Shown here: piece by piece, positions 1 through 13,876 of the stretch
Numbering within the stretch: position 1 is the stretch's first letter
Layout: each line of letters starts with the position of its first letter
Program-made: the position numbers and the translations under genes
The notes under the pieces: generated by a model
Seen by the model: only the letters and a program-made list of their open reading frames with translations
What the model was told of the DNA's origin: nothing
Databases searched by the model: none
NCBI GenBank assembly: GCA_037389465.1
Contig: JAZARR010000230.1
Location: 1,736,001-1,800,000 of the forward strand
Reading direction: 5' to 3'
DNA: 64,000 bases
Source of the DNA: Baylisascaris procyonis
Lineage: Eukaryota; Nematoda; Chromadorea; Rhabditida; Ascarididae

Positions 1-859
1 TGATAAAATGATAAATTCGCTATAGTAATGAGCAATAATGAGGATATAAAATTACGAATTTGAGCTGCATTCATTTTTGCATATCACTGCCCTAATATAT
101 CGATTTATGCAATTAGTGAGGTGCAAGTTTTGCGATTTTCTCAAAGCCCACTCAATAAATTTTGTAAATTTCTCATAACCCACCCATGAATTTTACAATC
201 CCCTCAAAACCCATCTATAGTTCATTCATTTGGGGTCATAGTAGTGAAATACATCGGATTTATTTGGTCACTTTGAAATATTGAATTTTTTTAGCATCAA
301 TTCCGAGCCTCACTTGTAATAAAACAGCTAAACTTCGACGCCCTGTGAATGTTAAAATTTCGATTCTGATTCTTCATAGTTTTTGACTCGTCAGATAGGC
401 TTTTCAAATTGTAAGGGAAAATTTTAGTAGTTCTGTTAAGTTGCTGTGAAAAACTCGAAAAGTCTTATCTGTGGAAAAGCTTTTATATCTCGACACCTCT
501 CGGAAATAAAGACCGCAATATTTAATCGTTTGGCGTATCATCTCAGACTGTTTCTCAGCTGCATTGTTGTCTTTGCAATAACCACTTTGCATCGTTGTTT
601 TGAATTACTGCCTGTGCTTAGACAGATAGCTTTTATTCCTTGTTACCTGTTGTGCGTAGAGCATAGATCTTTTATAATTTCTAATGCTCGGAGGACGTTG
701 TGTGTATGGACCGCCTTAGGCTTTTTTAGAGAAGCTGTTGACGCTCCGCAACGATATTACGAGCGAGCTTTTCTCTTTGAAAATTGTGTTGTTTGATTTT
801 ATGCGGTAATGCATATATATTCACATGAGCAATCCTAATTCATTCGCATTAGGGAGCAT

Positions 860-938
860 AGGGTTGGCGAGGGGGCCCTCCTTCTAGGATTGGCGAGGGG
901 TCTTCATTCCAGGATTGGCGAGGAGGCCCTTCCGTCTT
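860..938. repeat. 25-26 bp tandem repeat, three copies
   Basis: Three copies of AGGATTGGCGAGGGGGCCC-type units start at 860, 886 and 911. They are G+C-rich and stand out from AT-rich surroundings. Copies differ at a few positions each. Confidence 0.75.
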
Positions 939-1277
939 CTCCGAGATATTTCAAGGAGTGTGGGAATCACTAACAAAAATTGTGAACATTTATAGGAATA
1001 TTCAGAATTCAGGGGATGTTCAAAAATGAGCAGTAAATTCATCTAGTCGTTTTTGATAAACATCGGCTATTTGCTTGTATATACGTTTGCATAAACTTTC
1101 TATTCGAGATCAGCTCAAATTTCAGCTGAAGAACATTTTTTTCTATATGTCGGTGAAAATTTCTATTATCGATATTCTTTGTTTATAAATCTTTGAAGAT
1201 AATTAAGGAATTAGCACGAACTAATTTTTCTTCGGATTTATAGCAAATAGATCCAAGAAATGCGTGTTAGAATTTAC

Positions 1278-1302
1278 AAATAAATAAATAAATAAATAAA
1301 TA
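1278..1302. repeat. (AAAT)n microsatellite
   Basis: About six perfect AAAT units. Similar tetranucleotide runs occur near 34365 and 62148. Confidence 0.9.
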
Positions 1303-1469
1303 GAAATATTATTTAATGTGCATATATAATCGAGAAAGGATGATTCGGGAACGGAAAATAATCGTTCTTAAAGCGATAGTATGTATAATTGTTGCCATTT
1401 ACAAACGCCATCATCTCCTTACTAAGCATTCTTTTGTTGCAATGAATCGCGTATAGAAATATGAAACAG

Positions 1470-1745
1470 ATCTATGACTAATTATAAAATAGACAACGTC
1501 ATTTTAGGTTGTCTTATAATGTAGGCAGTATCATTTAACGCTGTTTTGTAGGATAAACGGCTTCATTTTATCGCCATTTTATAAAGTTTGCTGCGTCATT
1601 TTAAAATTATCTCTCTTGAAGTAGGTAGTATAATTTAAATGTTATTTTATGCAAAAGGCAAAATCATTTTAACATTAAAATATGCAGCGCTTTTTTGAAA
1701 TATAGTTTATAAAATAGGCATATTATTTCAGTGTTATTTAATGGA
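1470..1745. repeat. Degenerate ~33 bp minisatellite, about eight copies
   Basis: Successive units begin with TCATTTTA or a variant and carry TTTTATAA and TAGGCAGT-like blocks. Unit starts recur at about 32-35 bases, for example near 1499, 1533, 1565 and 1598. Copies are highly diverged, which points to an old array. It is not coding, as stops occur in all frames. Confidence 0.6.
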
Positions 1746-1925
1746 TTGGTATATAATTCGACTTTTTTATTGATATAAGTATTGTGCGATGATTCAACAA
1801 TCTATTTTTCCCTCACCTCGGATACGATTCTCGAAATCGCAAAATGTGACATTTATTGAATTATTATTATTTTTTTTGAATGCAAAACGAGTGAAAATCT
1901 TGACAACTTCAAAGAAACCTGCGCA

Positions 1926-2031
1926 CTGAAGTGATCATCAAGTTAGGCTAGTTCTGTTAAGCTAATCAATCTAGTTTAATTTTTATAGAATCTTTTCAAA
2001 ATTAGCCGTGTAATATCGATGATCACTTCAG
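1926..2031. repeat. ~106 bp stem-loop with perfect 14 bp inverted ends
   Basis: CTGAAGTGATCATC at 1926-1939 is the exact reverse complement of GATGATCACTTCAG at 2018-2031. Imperfect further pairing (GTTAGGCTA near 1942, TTAGCC near 2003) lies just inside. The element could be a small MITE-like sequence, but no convincing target-site duplication flanks it and there is no internal gene. Confidence 0.55.
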
Positions 2032-3946
2032 CCTATATGCTTATTCGGAGTATCTTATATCTTTATTTTTACAAAAAATTGCATTCATTTTAAATATTTG
2101 GAGAGGAAATTCACTAATTTTGATGACGAATTTTTAGCTAAGCTATTATATAATTTCATTTTTTATTAGCATATATGCGAAAATATATATTGTTGATTAG
2201 ATTCTTGAGAAATAATTTCTGTTCCTCTGAGTAAAAAATTTCATCTTTTAATTTTCTTTATAAACTCTCCTTATAAAATCTCAGTTTATAAATATTGCTG
2301 AGTTAAAGGTGTAGGCTATCTAGAGGAAATGCTAATTACTCCTTAACGATTTATAAATAGTATAATTTGTTTTTTGCGTTCAAATAAAATTAGTCTCTAA
2401 ACGAATATTTTAGATAAACAACGGATATTTGTATCAGAAATTATTCAGAATTCGGAGAACAAAACCGATTTATAAATATTCTCCTCTAACGAATTATATT
2501 CGTAGTTTTAGGGAATATGCTTCGATTTTCATTGTCTGCTGAAAGAGAACGTTAGTTAAATGCTTCCGTAAATGAACAAAAAAAGATTTAAGAAACGCGA
2601 TGGAAACAATTGAAAAAGCGGATAAAAGCATAAAATTAAACATCGAGCACATACACTTGAGTATTAGTTTGCGCTTCATTTAACAATCATCACAACGATT
2701 ACGTTTTCCACGTAAGCCGACCAACCGATTGAGATGAATTTAGTCGCCCAATAAGCTCTTCACTCGTAAAAACGAATTTTTCATTATAATTTATAGCATT
2801 CATTTTATGGTTTCTTTCTTTTCATTTATTTCACGAGGTTAATACTATTATCCAATGTCGCGAATTCTAAACCAAATCTCATATCATTTGAAGTGTGTTA
2901 AATTATCGAGATCACTTTATACACAAAAGTTCTTCCAGTTTTTAAAAATTTTTTTTATTTTTTCAGTTTTTCAGTTTTCAAATTTCAGTAACAAGTTTTT
3001 CAAGTCCAATTATGGAACTTCTCAGCTCAACTACTTTCATTGAGTTCTAGTCCTGGTTGCTTTTGAGAAGACTGTTCTGAGACGATTTGAGTGAGTATTT
3101 AAATGAAAGTGATCCAGTTGAGAGATTTATACTTCATATTTAGGGGGAGTGTTTTTTTTTAATGTATTTGTTGGCGCAAAAAAAAGGGCGAAAAAGGAAT
3201 CAATATTCGTTTATAATTATCTAGGCAATTTTTCACAATGCGATTGTGAAGCATTCTTGTAATCCATGCACTCAAAAATTCTACACTCAAAGCTTTAAAG
3301 TATTTCATGTTTAGTTTGAACGTTATGTTTTAGTTGCTCATTTTCAATAAATGGTGAGATTCAATGCTGTAAAAACGTTTACGTTGCAAATTTTTTAAAT
3401 TCTTTTATGCCCTCAGGCTATTTCCACTGTATCCCTTCATCTTATCCCATAATGAAACGTTGATGCATCATTTTTAACGATTAATAATTCTTGAAGTAAT
3501 GCGATATCTTTTCATTTGTTATGAAATTATCCAACTATATTCGATGAATTTTTTTTTGAAAGTTTTCTTTCAAAATTTTTCAAATTTATTATTATGCAAA
3601 TTTTTATGTCATGACGATAATATTTTATAAAATGAGGAATATTTATGCAAAATAATCCATTTCAAGCAACGTTGAAATTATTATATGTCAATTAAGTAAA
3701 CGTTTCTTATTTTGACTTAAATAATTCGTTACACGAATTCGCACTAATGATCGCTAACATATAGGCAAATCTGAGGGAAATGCGGTATGTGCAGATTTCT
3801 GAAATCCTCGTTTGCCTCGTCTTCTGTCTGTACCCGTTTATGGAACAGATAGAAATCTTAATGAAGGCTTTTTTCTGTTGAATTCTTCAGTCGCTTCTTT
3901 GCCCTACTTCAGGTATCTCCCTTCTGTCCTTTCCCGCTGATTCCCT

Positions 3947-3962
3947 CCCCCCCCCCCCCCCC
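3947..3962. repeat. Poly-C run (16) in a pyrimidine tract
   Basis: Sixteen consecutive C follow a pyrimidine-rich stretch from about 3890. This is unusual in such AT-rich DNA. Confidence 0.9.
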
Positions 3963-6008
3963 ACCAACACCATCCGCATTTGTCGTGCCCCCGTAGAGTG
4001 GGCAACCTACATATCGAGGAAGTGTAGAACTTGCGAAATGAAGTGATTCAGTGATGTAATTGACGTCGACAGTGCAAATATGAATAGAAAGTTTTAACGA
4101 CAGTAGAGATGAAAATTGCTCTTACTAATTCTTAATTAGGTAGTAATTATTGACAGACTTTTCGCTTATATAAATATAAAGATAATTCCGATCGTCTTGT
4201 TTGTTTAACGATTATGTGAATAACTGAGAAGCAGTTGATTTTTGATAATTTATATGTGCTTGATTCGTTTATATTCGCTTTTTTTTTCGACTATTTCTTT
4301 CAATTTTTTTCTTTCGCTTTCACATTTGAAATAGCGAATGATAGCAGCAGATTGCTTAGTGATATTTCGTGGAATTAGCACTAATTATGTTTTATTTGTA
4401 TATACCTTTTTGCTAATTGAATAATGATTTCGTTTGTAGTATTGAGAAACTCTTGGATATTTGAATAAATGAGAAAATTTCAGGGATTTTTTTTTTGCAA
4501 CAGCACAAGTAAAAGTATATAGCCAAATAATCTTGGAATGCATAAATAGATTTTAATTGCTTGACTTTTTGTCATGCAATAAGCTGCAAGAAATTTAAAT
4601 TCTTGAACCTAAAACTTTAGCATTTTAATGCATTTTTCTCTTTTACTTCCTTGTCTCTTGTTATTTTTTCACTTTTTTTATTCTTTTTTTTTTTGCAGAT
4701 TGAAATCACTTCCTTATACCACTTCCTCTTACTTTACTGCAATGCGATCTTGCTTCTTTTTTTGAATTTTTCATATGTGGTTTATGATAAAATAGTCTCT
4801 TGATCAACTAAACGAATGATCTGTTGCAGATTATATCCATCAAATTTCATTAATGTTATTTTCATTGTTTATAAGTGGAAAATTCTGGTTTATATTAGAG
4901 AAAGACGCATAATTAGTATGCGGATAACTTGCCCAACATCACCACAAGTTTTTTTTTTTTTTTAATGAAGGATAAGAGAGGAATTATTCAGCGCAAAAAT
5001 TAAAAAAACGAATCTGAAAAGTGAATTTTTAGGTGCTTGACGGCGTTTTTTTTTAATGTGCAAAGAGAATGTTTGCAAACGCATTTTTTCACTTGCTTAG
5101 CACATAATCAGAGTGATTGCTAAGTGTATAGACTCTAGAAGAGGTGATTTCATGGTGTGCCTAACACTCAGATAAATTTCGTTTTCAGTGGTTCTAAGTT
5201 GAAATTACAAGATAACATCGACATATATATATTTGTAGAAGGGTGACATTATCATAAGTTCTTTTGCAGAAGTGCATAAAAACAGCAGTGTGTTAGATGA
5301 AATGATTGCGTGCTAAATGACGACGCTTAGTTGTTGTGGAATGTCTCGTCACGCATGTGCTCCTTCTTTTTATGCTCTTTTTGCTAGCTTTCATCAGCAA
5401 GACACATCATGATCGAATGATCACTGCTGACAATCCGGCAGGCACATTTATATACGTCTTCTGTGCTGTCTGCGTGGTAATTTAAAAATGGAAATTAATA
5501 GAACTAAAGCTACGAAATTTGATGAGTGGAATATACATCAGAAGAAAAGCTCAAGCACTAACTTTGAGAATAGTTACAACCTTTAAAAGATGTCAGAAAT
5601 TTGCATACATTTTGGGTCAGTGAGATTTTCATCTTTTATCATTGAAATCGCGGAAATATGAATCTTTTATGGAGGATTTATTTGTGCGATCGGAACATTT
5701 ATAATTAGATGTCATTGTTTTGCATATTTTAAATTTTTTGGTAATCTATGGAATTAAATACCGAATGAGACGAAATCCTAAAGCACATTTCGTGCCAGTA
5801 TCTCGCAACGCCTCTTTAATTCCTTTAATTGCGCAGTGTAAGAAATGAAGATTTTTTGAGAAGTTGTGGTTGCACGAAGAGTGATTCACTCCTGTCGAAT
5901 TTTTGAAGAAGGTACTAATCCGCGAAAATATAGCTTATTGCTTCATTTTGCCTGTTGGAATGCACTTTAAATTTTGTAGAAAACCACGTCACGGTAGGTC
6001 GTATGTAA

Positions 6009-6112
<104 letters not shown>

Positions 6113-6254
6113 GCGTTTATGTTTGTGAGTATGCGCATATGCTTGCTAGTCTGTCTACCCGATATGTGAAAAGTGTAATAAGCAATGGTGATTAGAATTT
6201 AATGCTTCTTAGTGATCCTCTGAACCCAGTTTCGTTCCAACCGACTGTCATCTT

Positions 6255-6326
6255 TATAAGCCAAGAACGTTTAAAGTTATAAGCTATGGACATTTAAAGC
6301 CTTATGAGCCACGAACATTATATGAG
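6255..6326. repeat. Degenerate ~24 bp tandem repeat, three copies
   Basis: Three units of the form TATAAGCCAAGAACGTTTAAAG start near 6255, 6278 and 6303, with several differences between copies. Confidence 0.5.
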
Positions 6327-9300
6327 CGAATCAATTCTTGTTGTGCAGCTATCGGATGCAAGGGACATAAATTTCGAAGTGACCATTTGTATGACTCTTC
6401 GATTACAAAGGAAACGCATCAGTAGGTGCTATCGCAATATTTTCCAAAGTTTATGCTTTGATTGATTACACAAGCTGAATATAAATAGTGCATATCGCAT
6501 CATCGTACTTCGGCACTTTTGTTCTCTTCTTTTAAACTCTGACAAATTGATTGATTTTCATCGCATTAGAAAAACTCAAAATTCATTTATTTTCATCTTT
6601 GTTCAATATTCATCATATTTCTTTAATAAATTTGCAAAAAAAAAAAAAAAAAGAAATTGGGAAGTTTGTTTATGTGCTATTCGCTAATCGTAGTATAAAA
6701 TATTTGACGCAATTATCCTTTATTGCTTCTCGTTTCGATGGGAAATCGTTTCATTCGCTTGCCAATTCAATTTCTTTGAATATAATTATTGCTTTTAATC
6801 ATTTACTGAATGGCTCCTTCATCATTCCAACGGTTGAGATACACAAAAACTCGCAATAGGATTTGGTTATTTAATTTCATTGAATCATTAAATGGAGCAT
6901 ATTCACTCGTTATAAGTGTTGTTCATTCAAAGCGAGAGCATTTTAATAAGCCCTAATTCTTCTAATCGAGGTTCTACTCTAGTATTTTAGGTGAAGTTCC
7001 AATTTTTTTCCTCATTTTCCATGTTTCACGAAAAAAGCAACTAGTACATTCAAATAAACAAGTACCGCATCCATTTAAAGGACTATAATAAGTTATAAAA
7101 TAGTGCATGGAATCACCTCATATCATTCATCTATGTCGTCACTCACTTCACTCACAATGTAGGTCAAAGAGGTCATGCACATTTAGCTGGAACCGTGGAT
7201 ATCTTTTCGAGTCCAACGTGCTAAAAAAATCTGAATGTAAATTTGAGGCAGATTGCTTGAAAGCGCAAAATTTTCCACTCATTCAAATTTTCCACTGTTC
7301 TTTTTCTGTCTGATTTTACTCATTTTCTTATCAAAATTCGGAGAAATTTGTTTTATATTTGCTTACTTTGTTTGACTAGATAGAATTTGGTTCATTTTTC
7401 GAAATTTTTCATTTTTTTTTTTTTTGAAAATAGTACATTTCAAATGAAAACCTTTCAAAGGCAATCATATATTTAGCATATTTTTTACCAAATACTTTAA
7501 TCAGTTTCGTCTAAGAACTTGAATCTGTTATTCTTCAAGATGCAGTCGATGAAAAATTTCTTTTAGCACAAATCTCAGAATCAAACCCATCTATTGTTTG
7601 ATTTCTCCTATCGCTTAATTTAGTACATAGGTCATAGGTGGTGAATGGCTCATAATTTCAACGGTTTATTTGGTGTTTGACAAAATTTATGTCTAAATAG
7701 TAGTTTCTAATGGTTTTCGATTGGAAATAGAACGTTTCGTCAAGCAAATTTTATAAAATATCATCGAGCTCATTAAATATTTAAAAAAATACTATTTTCA
7801 TTCAATTTGCAATATGATGCATTTGTTTTTCTTATATTTGTTCTAATCATTATACGTTCCGATGACGATATTATTTTCTCTATCCTTAGTTTCATAATCA
7901 ACAAAATATGCATGTCACAATTATTATGTTTAGTTGAGTTTGAAGATTTCAAGATCGTTATTTATTGATTTTTAAATTGATCATTAAAAGGGAGAAAAGG
8001 GAGGGGATGAGGTTTTCTTCGAATATGCGGCTAAATGAATTACTTCAGAAAATATTATTGAAAATCGGCTGTCGCTAAAGCAAAAGTGATTAACGAGAGG
8101 TAATTTGAGCATTGTAGTAGCTTATATGATTATAGCAGTAATTATATGTTCATGCAAGATAGAGAGACTAGTTGGACCCGAATCGATTCAATAATGCTAT
8201 TCGTAGTAATTGGTTTTTCTACTTGTTTATTCAAATCGGTGATTGCTTCACTATATTTTTTCTTTATTTTTCGTAATATTTGCATTGTTCATAGCTGTGC
8301 TTTCTATTTTTTTTTCATCGATCCTATAGTGTTCAAGTCATAATTCGATAATTTTTTTTGCAAGTTTCCATTTTGGCAACATTTTTGACAACTTTCCATC
8401 TGTAAAACCGAATTTTGAAATGTGTGCGGCATTTTGTCTTAAATTAGATGTAATTCTTAGCGTTCAAAATTTATTTATAAAAGAGTTGAGTTCATTTTCT
8501 AAGTTTTAAGTTTGCATTTAATCTGCGTATCACATCTTATGCGTTTTATCTCGATGATATCCCTACTGTGCTTTTTCACCTTAATTTTTTCCTGATAAAT
8601 TAAGATCTAAATTACGATTAAACCGATAGAGATATATGTGATTCGAGAGCAAAATTAAACAGAAATGAGCGCAAATTTCCGAGAGATAGATATAATGGAT
8701 AGAATTTAGGTAATCTGTAGATTGCCCAAGTTTAAGAAAAAATCCCCATCATTTTATATTTTATTTTATTTATCATATAGTTTATTATCTTCCACGTTTT
8801 TAATATTGACCTTCATTCAGGCTATTTTTCATCCTCTCTCGCAATTCCTTTTTTTTTTCACTCGCATGTGTGCATCATAGCGTTTTTTACTGTCGAATTT
8901 CTGAATACTTCAATGGTTGATAATTTAAGTGAATAGTTTTAGTGAAAATAAGTGAATAGGAAGAGGAAATTGAATGAACACTAATTGTTGTTTACGATAT
9001 AAATATGCCATCTGAAGCCAATTATATAAGAGAAATTACCATAGATTAATAAGTATGGGCAGAGATATACAACGAATAGCAATAGACGAAGTAAAGATTA
9101 TAATAGCACACACTAGCCGAATTGCTGAAATTGGCCTGCAGTGAAATAGTCATCAGTGAGGGAGACAGGGATAAGATATGATAAAGAGGGAGTGATCAAG
9201 TTGCAGGAGAGGAATTGGGTAAAGTTCAGCTATGATAGATTAAAAAATCCCCTCCCTCCTACCCTTTCCCCCATCCCTCCCCTCCTTTCTTAGGGACCGC

Positions 9301-10180
9301 GGAAAATAGGAAATAGAAGTGTGGCATCTTTTTTTTCATAAATTTGTAATAAGCGTGTTGAGCTGTGATTAAAGAAACCAATCCATCTATACAAAATTCA
9401 TAGCAATATAAAAAATAACGCATTTAATTTCAATCATGACGTGATATTATTTTTTAATCTTTAAAGCAACAAGTTGCATGCTATCTATTCATATATTTGG
9501 CATTACTAATGAAGAATAGATCTCTTTTTTGCGAGTAGAAGGACCGCTCTGATTTGAAGCAGAAGAATAGCTGTAATTTGTATGATTCGATTCTTGAAAC
9601 ATCTAAAAATTTGAGATGATATGTATACTTCATTTGATGACTATTTTCGTTTTTTTTTTTTTGCTATTCACTTCCAAATTTCTCATTTTCACAAATTTTT
9701 CGTCCGATTAAACTCAGTATATTTTCTAATTGAGCGCTACAAAATATTTTCGATAATATTTGTGATAGTTGTTCTAAATCGAAAAAAAAAATATTCTCAT
9801 TTTAATAAAATTTTAGCGAATTGACACATTTATGAGTCGAATATGATTTGAGGTAAAAATTAATGCTATGCATTAATAAATATTGATGTTCTGTTGCAAA
9901 ATGTTTTTCGTGATTCTCGCGCAAAATGTTTTTTTTTAGCACTTCACGATTTTTATGAATTCGCATTTAATATAAAATATTTCTCGATGGCCTATCGCTT
10001 AAAAAGTAAATTTTTGTAATTTATTGTATCAGAAGCGTATCTCATTTTTCATATCTTCTTTCACAAAAAATTCTCTTCGCTTTTTCAACTCAATGAGTGC
10101 GTTGTGATAAAAGAAGCAGAATCTATAGAGGTGATTTCAGGAAACATTCATTCAGAAGTAACGTTTTATTGTTTCGAATA

Positions 10181-10260
10181 AAATTATTTAAAACTATGAG
10201 TGCAAAATAAATTAAAAACATGAAATTATTTAAAAACTATGAATGCAAAATAAATTAAAA
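10181..10260. repeat. Tandem duplication, ~42 bp unit
   Basis: Two near-identical copies of AAATTATTTAAAACTATGAG and the following TGCAAAATAAATTAAAA start at about 10181 and 10223. Confidence 0.8.
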
Positions 10261-10344
10261 TAATTGGACGAGAGAGTAGTGAAAAATAGACCATAGTTGT
10301 AAAAAGGATATCCAAAGAAAAGAACAAAGACTTTAAAGGTGTAC

Positions 10345-10386
10345 ACGTTTCGGCCCTTATTCGTTTACGTATGCACCTGAGTTATG
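10345..10386 (+). repeat. Dispersed 42 bp repeat, copy 1
   Basis: This segment begins ACGTTTCGGCCCTTAT. It matches the reverse complement of 24227-24268 at 35 of 42 positions without gaps, including 16 identical bases at one end. Its nature is unknown, and it may be part of an interspersed element. Confidence 0.6.
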
Positions 10387-10955
10387 AAGGAAATTCTGCT
10401 GAAAATTGTTGAAATTCGATAATTTTGCAAATGCTTTGCAACAAATATGCAGTAACAATTGCATATTGCATACCGGCAGTAATTTTTTCTTGCTATTTGA
10501 TCATGTATCATTTAAATCTTATCTTTTAAGCGTGATTCCTTATTAATAGTATCAATACTGTGTGCTGAATTTATAATCGTTTAAATTTTTTTTTTTTTTA
10601 TATTTCGCATTGTATTTGCAAAAGTCTTTCCCACATATTATGAAATTTTACTTAATACCAATAATAAGTTTGAGAAAGTTTAGACATTTTAAACGATATA
10701 CTCATTTTCCATTAATATTCATGAGAGTTTCAATCAATGTGGCGATTTTTGAAAAATTTTTTTTTCATTGATTTGATAAATTTTTGCCCCCGAAATTTAC
10801 AAATATTTCAACATGGATAATTTCATTAGTTGATTTCAGTTGAAAATTTTCAAGAACTCTTCAATGTCACTTGTTTCATTTAGTGTAGTTTAGTTCGTTT
10901 TTCTCACATCCTCATTACGGCTGAATTTTTATTTTGCACTTGGCAAGAGTGCTTA

Positions 10956-11084
10956 GATTTCATGTGTCGACATTTTATTTCAGGTCTAATTTCATGTATC
11001 GACACTTCATTTCATATCTGATTTCATGTGTCGGCACATTTCATCTCAAATCTGATTTCATGTGTTGGTACTTTATTTCAGATC
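10956..11084. repeat. 31-34 bp tandem repeat, four copies
   Basis: Four copies start with GATTTCATGTGTCGACA or close variants and contain TTTATTTCAG-like ends. Unit lengths vary from 31 to 34 bases. Confidence 0.85.
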
Positions 11085-12419
11085 ATAAAAAGTCTATCTA
11101 ATGTGCGCCTTTTTTCGTCTTGTTCATTTCATTACCATTTTATTACTTCACTTTAGTCTATAATTGAAGGCAAAGAAAGCTTTATGTGCGTATAGGATAC
11201 ATTTAAACTAGTGAACTTTTATGTATTATCTACTTCAATTCTATAGTAGGAATGCTCATTTTGCTTTCACCTCATATATATGTTTGCATTTCTTGTTGAC
11301 GAATTTTTTCCTCATAGTTTCCTTTATTCGTTGAATTCCTTTCTTTATTCGCCCCCTCCCTCACTTAGCCTTCCTATGTTCATTTCTTTCCTCCACTACT
11401 CTAACCGCCTATTTTCGAGGATTTTCTGGATTCCTTCTATATTTAGTGCAATGCTTTAAAAAATATATATTTTCCATTGCTCTGAAAAAAAGTGATCAAT
11501 TGAAAATGCTTTGAAAGTTCAATATGAGTGAAATTACGCTTCGATGGAGTTGGATTTGAAATATCTTTGAAGCGTATTTTTAAAGGCTTCTATTAACGCA
11601 ATTGCTTTTGCAGGAATCGATAAGGTATAATCGCAAACGTAAAGAAAGGGCATGTAGACGACAAAACGTTGACCAATCAAGCGAACACGCACGTATCAAA
11701 ATGGAGAAGGAAGTCAAATTCCTATTATCACACAGTTAGTCCTTATTTATTAATGTTTTATATTGAACATTTGCGGTTGGTGAAGGCATAGGAATATGAA
11801 AGAATTTATAGTAACTGGGATTTAGATCATTTTATTGATTTATTGATTGATTGCAACGATATTTTCATTCAAAATCTTCTCTCATACTCTTAATAGATCA
11901 TGCCTTCCGGTCATATTGTTTATCAGTCATTTTTAAAGCGATAACAGTAGTGATATACTTGAGAAATTTGGGTTGTATTGGTTGAAATGGCATTTTAAAA
12001 TGAAACTTAAATGGTATGGTAGCTGGCATGTTGATAGTGCACAGTAGTCGGCATACTTTAACTTTCTTTTAAAGAGTACTTCTTAAGCTAATGGCATTCA
12101 TTGAAATATATCAGTGTTTTTTTCTTTTTTTTTGATGATGAGAATAAAACCCATCAATTAAAGCATATAGAGCAAATAGACAAAGATTAGATTACTATCA
12201 AGATTTTTAATTAATTATCTCATCAATGCATGTTCTTATTCAATGTTGCTTGTTTGAAATTACTTATTCAAAAATGCAATTTTTTTTTTTTTGAATCGAT
12301 GCCTATCTTCTTCCCAAAAATAACTATGAATATTTTGGCAACATTTTTTTCACTTGTTTGCTTTTTTCCAGTAACACTAAGAATAGTAAGAAAGTAATAT
12401 GATTTAGTGAAATGAATTT

Positions 12420-12600
12420 AAAAAATCGTTTAATAGAACTGTAATTGAATGAATGAGATTCTATGAGAGTATAATGGAATATGTGAGTTCTAATGTAAGC
12501 GTGGTAGAAGAAATTAGGTTTTATTGAGATGTAGTGGAGCGAGCGAATTTTTAAGGAAATATGGTTGAAGGATTGAGGTTTATTTGTTGATGTGCTTTGT
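12420..12600. repeat. Degenerate ~30 bp repeat region
   Basis: Blocks such as AATGAGATTCTAT and AATTAGGTTTTATTGAG recur at about 30-33 bases. The minus-strand open frame here (12324-12647, ~107 codons) has a ~10-residue period of F/L-N/H-Y/H motifs. This is how such a repeat reads when translated, not evidence of a protein. Confidence 0.45.
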
Positions 12601-13840
12601 GGTGGACTGCAGTATTTATAATGGAATCTTTTAAATGCAGTGGACATTAGCGGTACTATTAGCGAGAAGAAACAAAAATAACATATTAATTTAAATTTAT
12701 TTCATTCAATTTGCATATTTCTACCGCATGGTATATTTCTCATCTATTTATTATTCTTTTACGTTAGAGGATTTCCATTTAGCGTCTCTCGAAATTCTTC
12801 ATTTATCAATGATGATTTTTCATCGATTGCAACCTTTAGTTGTTCAAAAGAGTCGTTTTGTTTTCATATGAGCCAAAAACATGTAAATTTACATTTTTTC
12901 TAATTCAAAACTTTGAAAAATCAGAGCAAATGAAGAAACACGAGAGAGGATGTGACATAATATGCGCTTTTTTATTCTGCTTACCTCACCAAATGTTTTA
13001 ACAAGGCATCAACAAGAGTGCAGTGCGCAGAATGATACCTTCACATTTCAACTAGTCTGACTGCCGTACAATTCTAGGCAAAAAATTGGCTTTTCTCTAA
13101 CCGAATCAATGCGAATTGAAAATCTGATCGCTATGAAAGATACTTCAAATTTTCGGCGCCTTCTAATGCCACTAACATTTTTCATAGTCAATAGATCAAT
13201 GTGAACTCTAGTATAGGAGGTTATCCGATAGTATTATCATATTCGCTAAAATTGCGCAACTCTGACTTGCGAGGTTTTCAAGGTTGAAACTTTTATATGG
13301 ACAGATAGGCAGACAGACACCCACAAACATGCATGGCTTGCGGACACTACGTTGCAGATGCGAATAGGCAACTTGCACATTCGCACCTCCAACAGCAATT
13401 GGATTTACTTTGAAATATTGCCTATTGTTCGATGGAATTGTGAGGATTAGAGACAAAGCTAGTTTTTAACTATTCTAGTGGATGAGTATCATCGACATTG
13501 TTCTTTTAGCGACTCATCTAATTGTGAGTGATTTCTCTGCCGTCTCCACTTTTCACGTAATCTTTCTAAAATTTATTCTCTCAAATAATATTATAACTGA
13601 AAACAAAAGTGAAGTAGGATATTTGTAATGTTGCTTGCAAAACGTTAGAAATACTCATAGTTGATTCAATATGAGCACATAGCTAACGACAGTTGCTGGG
13701 CTTGTTAACGGCTTTATGTGTTTGCTGCATTGCTCTCGTTGTTTGCGTTCTTAGCAATATTCACCTCTATGGAAGATCTTCAATCGCTTAGCCATTCACT
13801 GGATTGCCTCTTCAGTTAAAAACTATTCTACATTATCGTG

Positions 13841-13841
<1 letters not shown>

Positions 13842-13873
<32 letters not shown>
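13842..13873. repeat. (TA)n microsatellite
   Basis: About 16 perfect TA units, followed by a GAGAGAGGGTGAG purine stretch. Confidence 0.95.

Positions 13874-13876
<3 letters not shown>

Noticed and set aside
8725..8745. GCCCAAGTTTAAGA, similar to part of the nematode SL1 spliced leader
   Set aside because: The match covers only about ten bases, and there is no donor or SL RNA structure beside it.
12324..12647. 107-codon minus-strand frame with periodic aromatic residues
   Set aside because: The ~10-residue period mirrors a degenerate DNA repeat, so it is not a protein domain.
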